A DNA stretch of 46,506 nt from Deltaproteobacteria bacterium. GTDB taxonomy: Bacteria > Bdellovibrionota_C > UBA2361 > J135. The translations under genes were made by a program, and so were the position numbers. The notes beneath the pieces are model-generated. The model had not been told where the DNA came from. It made no database searches and saw nothing but the letters and a program-made list of their open reading frames with translations. Positions 7,985-14,301 of this stretch are shown here, piece by piece. Location of the stretch: assembly GCA_020635175.1 (NCBI GenBank), contig JACKAH010000010.1, positions 1-46,506 on the forward strand. Direction: 5' to 3'. The first letter of the stretch is position 1; the number at the start of each line of letters is the position of its first letter.

Positions 7985-8994
7985 GAAACATCCTTTAATT
8001 TGCTGACAGTAAGTTCAATTAACTCTTCTAATCCTTCTCCCTTAACGCTAGAGATGAAATAGCAGGGGATGTCTCTCTGTTGAAACTCTTCTGCTAGCAC
8101 CTTTCTGTCAGTTTCGGAGATAGTGTCAGATTTTGAAATAACTACTATCTGTTCTTTAGCTGCAAGCTCTGAAGAGAAGTTGGCTAATTCGGTGTTTAAC
8201 AGATTGTAGGAATCAAAGGGAGTTAGTTGCTCTCCATTTTCATCGATGTGAAAAGGATCTAATAAATGAATTAATATTCGAGTTCTCTCGACATGTTTTA
8301 GAAATTTAATTCCTAATCCCTTGCCCAGATGCGCATCAGGAATTAGCCCAGGAATATCTGCAACGATAAAAGTATTCTTCCCTTTAGCTTTTACGACACC
8401 AAGATTCGGGGTGAGGGTAGTAAATGGGTAATCAGCAATCTTTGGTTTTGCTGCAGAGATGCGGGAGATAAGAGTTGATTTTCCTGCATTTGGGAAGCCA
8501 AGTAGTCCTACATCGGCAACAAGTTTGAGAGAGAGTAGGTATGATCCAAGCTCTCCCTCCTCGCCAGGTTGAGTGTGCCGAGGAGCTTGGTTGGTTGCAG
8601 ATTTAAAAAATGTGTTTCCTTTACCTCCACGACCTCCTTTTGCGAGTACGAATCTTTGACCGTGCTCATTTAAATCAGTTACAAGTTCATTCGTTGTCTG
8701 TGTGAAGACCTCGGTTCCTACTGGAACGTTGATGATTAAATCTTGTCCTGCTGAGCCATCCTTTAGATTGCCGTCACCAGGATCGCCATCTTGAGCTTTC
8801 CACTGAGGCTTGAACTTGAAATCGAGAAGAGTTTGAGTGTTTTGATCGGCTACTAAAATAACGGAGCCTCCTGCGCCGCCATTTCCCCCGTCAGGACCTC
8901 CCATAGCAACGTATTTTTCTCGTCTGAAGTGACAAGATCCAGCTCCACCTTTTCCGGCAGACACTTCAATTTTTGCTTCATCTACAAACTTCAT
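7981..8994 (-). CDS. obgE: Obg-family GTPase
   Basis: 337 residues. ObgE/CgtA is an essential GTPase in 50S assembly and stress control. The glycine-rich Obg fold is at the N terminus (EVSAGKGGAGSCHFRREKYVAMGGPDGGNGGAGG). The G domain follows with G1 GFPNAGKST, switch I DYPFTTLTPNLGVV, G3 DIPGLIPDAHLGKGLG and G4 SKSD. The chain ends at the G domain without the variable C-terminal tail of some Obg proteins. It overlaps nadD by four bases and is separated from rpmA by a strong hairpin. Confidence 0.96.
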   Translation of the reverse strand: MKFVDEAKIEVSAGKGGAGSCHFRREKYVAMGGPDGGNGGAGGSVILVADQNTQTLLDFKFKPQWKAQDGDPGDGNLKDGSAGQDLIINVPVGTEVFTQTTNELVTDLNEHGQRFVLAKGGRGGKGNTFFKSATNQAPRHTQPGEEGELGSYLLSLKLVADVGLLGFPNAGKSTLISRISAAKPKIADYPFTTLTPNLGVVKAKGKNTFIVADIPGLIPDAHLGKGLGIKFLKHVERTRILIHLLDPFHIDENGEQLTPFDSYNLLNTELANFSSELAAKEQIVVISKSDTISETDRKVLAEEFQQRDIPCYFISSVKGEGLEELIELTVSKLKDVS

Positions 8995-9021
8995 AACAGG
9001 TTCGCTGGCAATTAGATATAA

Positions 9022-9074
9022 AAAGGGCTGTCACCATTTTTCAAAAAATTTGTAAAAAACGGTGACAGCCCTTT
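9022..9074 (-). terminator. intrinsic terminator after rplU-rpmA
   Basis: Perfect 14-base arms AAAGGGCTGTCACC (9022-9035) and GGTGACAGCCCTTT (9061-9074) around a 25-base AT-rich loop. On the minus strand the stem is followed by a short U-tract, so most transcripts from the rplU promoter should stop before obgE. Read-through would give attenuated expression of obgE-nadD-rsfS. Confidence 0.75.
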
Positions 9075-9097
9075 GTTAGTATCCTTTCTTAAAAGGA

Positions 9098-9361
9098 TTA
9101 CGATGCGGCTGTTTCAGTTGGGATAATGTTTACGGTTTTACGTTGGCCTTTTTTAAATTCAACTAGACCATCGATTAATGCGAAAAGAGTGTAGTCTTTT
9201 CCGCAACCAACATTTTTCCCTGGGTGAACTGTTGTTCCTCGCTGACGTACAAGAATGTTGCCAGCTTTTACAAACTCACCACCAAATCTTTTTACTCCAA
9301 GGCGCTTTCCGGCCGAGTCGCGTCCGTTTTTACTACTTCCCGCTGCTTTCTTATGTGCCAT
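9098..9361 (-). CDS. rpmA: 50S ribosomal protein L27
   Basis: 87 residues, typical length. It starts MAHKKAAGSSKNGRDSAGKRLGVKRFGGEFV, the diagnostic flexible N terminus that reaches the peptidyl-transferase centre, followed by GNILVRQRGTTVHPGKNVG. There is no cleavable N-terminal extension of the Firmicutes type. It lies 20 bases downstream of rplU. Confidence 0.97.
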   Translation of the reverse strand: MAHKKAAGSSKNGRDSAGKRLGVKRFGGEFVKAGNILVRQRGTTVHPGKNVGCGKDYTLFALIDGLVEFKKGQRKTVNIIPTETAAS

Positions 9362-9381
9362 CTCTTCCTCTTAGCTAATCC

Positions 9382-9705
9382 TTAAGCCTTAATTGCGTCG
9401 ATTTTAATTCTTGTAAATTCAGTTCTATGGCCAACTGTTTTCTTAAAGCCTTTACGTCTCTTTCTTTTAAAGATACGAAGTCTCTTTTCTTTAGCGTGTG
9501 CGACTATTGTTGCTTCAACACTTGCTCCACTAACAGTTGGTGTTCCGACAGTGCTTGTTCCGTTGTTTGATACAAATAGAACTTTATCAAAAACTACCTT
9601 TTCACCAGCTTCTGCTGACAGTCTAGGTACTTTAAACTCAGATCCAGCCTCAACTTTAACTTGATTGCCAGCGGTATCAATTATAGCGTATGTGCCTTGT
9701 TCCAT
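9382..9705 (-). CDS. rplU: 50S ribosomal protein L21
   Basis: 107 residues. The L21 pattern is clear: GTYAIIDTAGNQVKVEAGSEFKVPRL, EKVVFDKVLFVS, GASVEATIVAHAKEKRLRIFKRKRRKGFKKTVGHRTEFTRIKI. It binds 23S rRNA near L20. First gene of rplU-rpmA, with its own promoter and a leader hairpin just upstream. Confidence 0.97.
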   Translation of the reverse strand: MEQGTYAIIDTAGNQVKVEAGSEFKVPRLSAEAGEKVVFDKVLFVSNNGTSTVGTPTVSGASVEATIVAHAKEKRLRIFKRKRRKGFKKTVGHRTEFTRIKIDAIKA

Positions 9706-9720
9706 AATAAATCTCTTTTA

Positions 9721-9752
9721 AAACCAAGTATTTATCTCTTGTAACTTGGTTT
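9721..9752 (-). promoter_or_regulatory. leader hairpin in the rplU 5' UTR
   Basis: AAACCAAGT (9721-9729) and ACTTGGTTT (9744-9752) form a 9-base stem with a 14-base loop, ending about 15 bases before the rplU ATG and so close to its ribosome binding site. Structured leaders often mediate autoregulation of ribosomal protein operons. That role is an inference here. Confidence 0.45.
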
Positions 9753-9807
9753 GTGCAAAGTAACAAAAATTGTTGTATAATAGCAACTTAGGTGCTTGGG
9801 AACGCAA

Positions 9808-9836
9808 AATATAATGCGTCTTGGATCTAAAAGCAA
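9808..9836 (-). promoter_or_regulatory. sigma70-type promoter of rplU-rpmA
   Basis: On the minus strand: TTGCTT (plus 9831-9836), a 17-base spacer, and TATATT (plus 9808-9813). It gives a leader of about 95 bases that contains the 9721-9752 hairpin. A TATAAT reading the other way (9776-9781) could serve the divergent response regulator, but has no convincing -35 partner. Confidence 0.55.
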
Positions 9837-9962
9837 GTGCTTGGCCATTTTACACTTCATGGATGAGAAAAAATTGTAACTAGGAAATGTTGGTGATTTC
9901 CGGTAGATAGGAAATTGGAACGGTAGAAGTATAACAGTGGTGAGATTTAGGAGCCATACTTA

Positions 9963-10667
9963 GTGAGCATCGGCGAAGATAGTCAATCAAAACAAATAAT
10001 TGCAGTCGTTGAAGACGAGCCAAGCGTTCGTTCAGGACTTACTCTCAACCTCGAGTTGGAGGGATTTAGAGTTATATCAGCATGTGATGGAGAAGAAGGG
10101 ATCGAGGTGATTCAAAAACATCGTCCAGATCTTATCATCCTTGATGTCATGATGCCCCGTAAGGATGGCTTCGAAGTATGTCGAGAGCTTCGCAATGCTG
10201 GTGACAGTACTCCTTTGATCCTTCTGACTGCCAAGAGTCAGGAGGTAGATAAAGTTTTGGGCCTAGAACTCGGCGCTGATGACTATTTGGCTAAACCTTT
10301 TGGAATGAAGGAGCTCATCGCTCGGGTAAAGGCTATCCTACGTCGTATTCAAAAGACTCAGGAGATTAACTCGGTTAACTTCAGTAATGTTATAATTGAT
10401 TTTAAAGCATACAAAGCCGAGCGTGATGCTCAACCATTAGAGCTTTCAGCAAGGGAATATCGACTTCTACGCTTTCTAGTCTCTCGAGAGGGCTCTGTTG
10501 TTACGAGGGATGAGCTTTTAGACGAGGTTTGGGGATACAATTCTTATCCATCCACCAGAACCGTTGATAATCATATTGCTAAACTACGTCAGAAGATTGA
10601 GCCGAACATCAACGAACCGAAGCACATTTTAACTGTGCACGGTGTTGGTTATAAGTTTGTAGCATAA
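9963..10667 (+). CDS. OmpR/PhoB-type response regulator
   Basis: 234 residues, starting at GTG with AGGAG at 9949-9953 (9-base spacing). The receiver domain (about 12-127) has the acidic pair EDE, the phospho-acceptor in LIILDVMMPRKDGFEV, the switch Thr in LILLTAKS and the conserved Lys in DDYLAKPFGMKELIARV. The C-terminal winged helix (about 140-234) has ELSAREYRLLRFLVSREGSVVTRDELLDEVWGY and RTVDNHIAKLRQKIE, typical of the OmpR/PhoB class. No histidine kinase is adjacent, so partner and regulon are unknown. It is divergent from rplU. Confidence 0.93.
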   Translation: MSIGEDSQSKQIIAVVEDEPSVRSGLTLNLELEGFRVISACDGEEGIEVIQKHRPDLIILDVMMPRKDGFEVCRELRNAGDSTPLILLTAKSQEVDKVLGLELGADDYLAKPFGMKELIARVKAILRRIQKTQEINSVNFSNVIIDFKAYKAERDAQPLELSAREYRLLRFLVSREGSVVTRDELLDEVWGYNSYPSTRTVDNHIAKLRQKIEPNINEPKHILTVHGVGYKFVA

Positions 10668-10864
10668 AACCCCGTTTGTTTCAGTCTCTCTTTTCAGAAA
10701 GCTTGAAAATGTGGCTTTAGATCTTCATCGCTTTTGATGTCGTTAGAAAACCTAAGAATTTTAGGCTCTTATCCAAATGTAAAAAAATTGTAAAAAAAAT
10801 GCAAAATTTCTGCAACGAATCTCTATAAGCTGAATCAAAGTTAGAGAGAGAGGGATTAGAGAAC

Positions 10865-11158
10865 ATGAAGAACGCAATAGATTATCAAATTGAAATTCTA
10901 GAAAAGCAGGAGCTTAACTGCGAGGATGTTGACCAGGCACTCTGTGACTATGCAGATGATGAGCTGATTCCTTCTTTAAAGCTTCGGATAGATGACCACA
11001 TTACAGAATGTGAATTCTGTAAAGATGAAGTTTCTGATTACATGCGGGTTGTAGAGCTTGCACGCCAGATAACTGAAGCTCCAATGCCAGAAGGAGTTAG
11101 TGCTCGTCTTAGAGATTCGCTGAATGAGAAGCTTGGGCTTAATCTTACTGTTCATTAG
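10865..11158 (+). CDS. anti-sigma-factor-like zinc-finger protein
   Basis: 97 residues. The central helix has H-x3-C-x2-C (DDHITECEFCKDEV) and there is an upstream Cys (DQALCDYADDEL), the arrangement of the ZAS zinc anti-sigma domain. There is no membrane segment, so it would be a soluble regulator. No ECF sigma factor gene is adjacent; the nearest is about 6 kb downstream and already has its own anti-sigma. It sits 200 bases after the response regulator and 15 bases before a small exported protein, with which it is probably co-transcribed. AT-rich DNA with a TATAAG (10824-10829) precedes it and may hold the promoter. Confidence 0.65.
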   Translation: MKNAIDYQIEILEKQELNCEDVDQALCDYADDELIPSLKLRIDDHITECEFCKDEVSDYMRVVELARQITEAPMPEGVSARLRDSLNEKLGLNLTVH

Positions 11159-11173
11159 TAACAGAGGATTTAA

Positions 11174-11434
11174 ATGATAAGATCAAAAAAAATTTTTCTG
11201 ATTTTGTTTTTGTTATTCTTTATAATGCTTGGCGTAGGATTTGTTTTTGCTGACTCTACCCAGCAATGTCCTGCTTCAATTGATCTTACAAGCTTGATAG
11301 ATTTTAAAGTCAAAAGTGATGATGATATCTTGCGAAAAATTGCTCAGAAGCTAATTGATCTTTGGCTTGCCGTGGTCAAATTTGTAATTGAAACAGTTTG
11401 CAACCTTTTCCAGTCACTTGGATTTCATTGTTAA
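11174..11434 (+). CDS. small exported or membrane protein of unknown function
   Basis: 86 residues. A basic start (MIRSKK) and a long hydrophobic segment (about 7-26, IFLILFLLFFIMLGVGFVFA) ending in A-D look like a signal peptide or anchor. The mature part has three Cys (one near the start, two near the end) and a second amphipathic or hydrophobic helix (LIDLWLAVVKFVIETVCNLF). I do not recognise a family. It follows the zinc-finger gene by 15 bases. Its stop overlaps that of the convergent DUF423 gene (TTAA, 11431-11434). Confidence 0.6.
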   Translation: MIRSKKIFLILFLLFFIMLGVGFVFADSTQQCPASIDLTSLIDFKVKSDDDILRKIAQKLIDLWLAVVKFVIETVCNLFQSLGFHC

Positions 11435-11451
11435 GCTTGTTTAAAGCTTAA
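11431..11451. terminator. shared hairpin at convergent stop codons
   Basis: TTAAGCTT (11431-11438), loop GTTTA, AAGCTTAA (11444-11451). This perfect 8-base stem overlaps the stop codons of both the small exported protein and the DUF423 gene. It is AT-rich and could act weakly on both strands. Confidence 0.4.
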
Positions 11452-11805
11452 AACACACAGTACAATCCATCCAATTATAAAAGCTAACCCGCCAATCGGG
11501 GTTATCGCACCTAGCCATTTAATATTAGTTAAGGCTAGCGCATAAAGTGAGCCTGAGAAAAATAAGATTCCAAATAAAAAGGCAGCGCTTAATTTATTTC
11601 CAGAGCTTAATGAAAGAAACTCAGTTCTAGAGAGAAGGCAGATAGCCAAGATAGCTAGACCATGAATCAGCTGATAAAAGACAGCTTTTTCCCATATATC
11701 TAACTGATATTCACTTAGTCTATCTTTTAATCCATGTGCCCCAAAGGCACCAAGAGTGATGCCTGAAGCCATAATAAATGAGCCAATTGATATCCATGTT
11801 TTCAT
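11431..11805 (-). CDS. DUF423 family membrane protein (YgdD-like)
   Basis: 124 residues with four hydrophobic segments. The family pattern is clear: an N-terminal helix with GITLGAFGAHGLK, then WEKAVFYQLIHGLAILAI, AAFLFGILFFSGSLYALAL and ITPIGGLAFIIGWIVL. It is a small inner-membrane protein of unknown biochemical function found across bacteria. Single gene, convergent with its left neighbour. Confidence 0.9.
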   Translation of the reverse strand: MKTWISIGSFIMASGITLGAFGAHGLKDRLSEYQLDIWEKAVFYQLIHGLAILAICLLSRTEFLSLSSGNKLSAAFLFGILFFSGSLYALALTNIKWLGAITPIGGLAFIIGWIVLCVLSFKQA

Positions 11806-11882
11806 GTATCGAGCATATTTTTTTGCTTTAGATCTGTAAAGAGCAAGTCGATAGATCAGATGTTAGTTAGCGAGGGACTGCT

Positions 11883-12755
11883 ATGGAAATCAAAGAATTT
11901 TCCGCAGCTATGGATAGCTGTGCGGAGTATTCATGTAATAATCTATCATTAGTTGATCTTACTCAGAGACAATATAAGCCAGAAATGGGTAATTTTAAGT
12001 CAGACCGCGATGCTTGCGACAGGTGTCTTGTGTCTGCTTTAGCCCAACAAGGCTTGATATCTGATACTCTTTCAAATCATTTTGCTTTTGATCCTGATGA
12101 GATTAGCCTCACTTTTCACTATCCTGGAACGCTAAAGCCGGCAAAAAAGATCAACGCTTACTACCTCGGCTATGAACAGTTAAACCAGTTTGATTCAAAT
12201 CATGCTCCAGGATTTGTGTGGGCAACTGAGCAAGGTGACTATCAGACATTAGTTAAACGAAACAGAAGCTACTTAGATCAACTGCGTTTTTCTGGTACAC
12301 GTTCTGGGTTAGAGCTTTTTAGCGCAGATAGATTAAAGTTAATTCCGTTTCCAGAAGCTACTTATGTTCATTCTGGGGTATTGATCGCTGCAATTGCCTC
12401 TAGGGTAAGTTCGGAGTCTATCGGGTTTTTCTTTTGTGAATCAGAGGATAAGGCGTATTACTTTGTTCTAGTTGACGATGGCTCACTGCCAAGGCTAGAG
12501 CAAGCCTTTGTTCGCGAAGAAGAAAAGCTCCTTTTTCTACATAGTCAGTATCCACGACTTAAATATGAAGCAGGTGGAATTTTAAAGAATGAGCTCTTAT
12601 CATTTCTCACACTTGCAGAAGATGTAGGGCTTAAGGTTAGGCATGATGATGATTTTGCATACGCTTCATACAGTGATGATAGCCCTTATTATGTAAAAGC
12701 CCAGTTTAACTATATGGGTAAGATTAAAGGGATAGACGCATCTCTACCGCAGTAG
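11883..12755 (+). CDS. protein of unknown function, 290 residues
   Basis: I do not recognise this family. The ATG is preceded by GAGGGA at a workable distance. The protein is soluble-looking, acidic, rich in aromatic residues and Ser, with no signal peptide. A cluster of four Cys lies in the first 50 residues (SCAEYSCNN, DRDACDRCLVSAL), which might bind metal. The C-terminal half alternates beta-like stretches (SIGFFFCESEDKAYYFVLVDDG) with a helical segment (LKNELLSFLTLAEDVGLKV). It stands just upstream of a GT2 glycosyltransferase on the same strand with about 100 bases between. Confidence 0.7.
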   Translation: MEIKEFSAAMDSCAEYSCNNLSLVDLTQRQYKPEMGNFKSDRDACDRCLVSALAQQGLISDTLSNHFAFDPDEISLTFHYPGTLKPAKKINAYYLGYEQLNQFDSNHAPGFVWATEQGDYQTLVKRNRSYLDQLRFSGTRSGLELFSADRLKLIPFPEATYVHSGVLIAAIASRVSSESIGFFFCESEDKAYYFVLVDDGSLPRLEQAFVREEEKLLFLHSQYPRLKYEAGGILKNELLSFLTLAEDVGLKVRHDDDFAYASYSDDSPYYVKAQFNYMGKIKGIDASLPQ

Positions 12756-12852
12756 AAAAGGTTTTGAGTCTTTTACTATAGTCCTATTCTCAGGGTAAAA
12801 TATCACGCTGTTATCTTGTACTACCTTACTGATTCGGTATTAATATGAAGCT

Positions 12853-14292
12853 GTGTTTATCTTAGCTTGCATATATTTCGTTGCAGTGATTGTTCTGTCT
12901 TTGTATGGACTGCAACGCCTGCTCATGGTCTTACGTTTGGTAAGATCTCCTTATATCAAGCCGGAAAAGAAAAGTTTAGCGCAGCTTCCAAAAGTTTGTG
13001 TGCAGTTACCAATATATAATGAGGGAAAGGTAATAGAGAGGCTGCTTAAATCTGTTGCCAATCTCGATTATCCGAAAGATCTGTTAGAGATTCAGATCTT
13101 AGATGATTCAAATGATTCTTCCTGCGAATATATAGATCTTAAGTCAGCTGAGTTAATGGCTGCGGGATATTATGTTAATCTAATTCGACGTGAGAGGCGT
13201 GATGGGTATAAGGCAGGTGCGCTAAGAAATGGATTAGCAAAGACAGAGGCAGATTTTATCGCCATTTTTGATGCAGACTTTGCACCTGACGCAGATTTTC
13301 TAAAAGAAGCGATTTGTCATTTCGTCGATGAAAAGGTTGGAATGGTTCAGGCGCGTTGGGGTCATTTGAACCGAAAGCAGAGTCTTTTAACGCGTGCTCA
13401 AGCTATTTTAATAGATGGTCATTTTATTACAGAACATGCCGCACGTTATTCAACAGGGGCATTTTTTAATTTTAATGGAACTGCTGGTGTCTGGCGTAAG
13501 GATGCAATTGAAGATGCAGGTGGTTGGCAAGGAGATACACTAACTGAAGATTTGGATTTATCATATCGCGCACAGTTGAGAGGTTGGCGTTTTGTTTATC
13601 TGAGGGATTTAGTTTGTAAGGCTGAGCTTCCTGAGGATTTGCCAGCATTTAAATCGCAACAGTATCGTTGGATGAAGGGATCCGCTCAAGTTTTTAGGAA
13701 GTTAATATTATCTATCTTTAATTCAGAGATTACATTTCGACAAAAGATAGAGGCATTTTTTCATCTAAGCTCGAATACCTGCTATATCTGGATGAGTCTA
13801 GTAGTCTTACTTTTTATTCCTGTCTCGGCTTGGCGAAGCGAACAAAATTTTAAACTAGGAACATGGTTTGAGCTCTCTATATTTTTCTCAACGATGTTTT
13901 CTATGATTGTCTTTTATGTGTACTCGCAAAAGAAGCAAGGACTAAAAGTTGAGATTCTAGACCTCTTTTCTGCAATTATATTATGTATAGGTATGGGGGT
14001 TCATTGTGGTCTGGCTTCCCTTGATGGATTGTTTGGTTCGACAGGTGAATTTGTTCGTACTCCTAAACATGGTAAACAGGGATTAGTTCAAAAAGATCAA
14101 GCAAGAGTCTATTTCAGCAAAAGTGTATTTAAAACTCACCTCAAAGAATTTCTGATTGCTAGTTACCTGTTGCTCGGCGTTATCTACATGTTTTTTGTAA
14201 GCGACCTAAATATCATGCCTTTTGGGCTATTGCTGTTTCTTGGATATGCATTTGTGATACATTCGGCTCTCACTGAAAAGCAAACTATCTAG
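12853..14292 (+). CDS. membrane GT2 glycosyltransferase (cellulose-synthase-like)
   Basis: 479 residues from a GTG start. An upstream ATG at 12845 is out of frame and stops after six codons. One N-terminal membrane helix (1-20) is followed by a cytosolic GT-A domain with the processive D,D,D,Q-x-x-R-W signature: DDSNDSS near residue 96, FDADF near 141, TEDLDLSYRAQLRGW near 235, and QQYRWMKGSAQ near 275. Four or five membrane helices follow (for example SLVVLLFIPVSAW, FFSTMFSMIVFYVY, LFLGYAFVIHSAL). Such enzymes polymerise or transfer hexoses across the inner membrane and relatives are often annotated as beta-glycan or mannan synthases. Neither product nor donor can be told from sequence. polA starts 9 bases downstream. 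Confidence 0.85.
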   Translation: MFILACIYFVAVIVLSLYGLQRLLMVLRLVRSPYIKPEKKSLAQLPKVCVQLPIYNEGKVIERLLKSVANLDYPKDLLEIQILDDSNDSSCEYIDLKSAELMAAGYYVNLIRRERRDGYKAGALRNGLAKTEADFIAIFDADFAPDADFLKEAICHFVDEKVGMVQARWGHLNRKQSLLTRAQAILIDGHFITEHAARYSTGAFFNFNGTAGVWRKDAIEDAGGWQGDTLTEDLDLSYRAQLRGWRFVYLRDLVCKAELPEDLPAFKSQQYRWMKGSAQVFRKLILSIFNSEITFRQKIEAFFHLSSNTCYIWMSLVVLLFIPVSAWRSEQNFKLGTWFELSIFFSTMFSMIVFYVYSQKKQGLKVEILDLFSAIILCIGMGVHCGLASLDGLFGSTGEFVRTPKHGKQGLVQKDQARVYFSKSVFKTHLKEFLIASYLLLGVIYMFFVSDLNIMPFGLLLFLGYAFVIHSALTEKQTI

Positions 14293-14301
14293 AAAGAGTT
14301 T

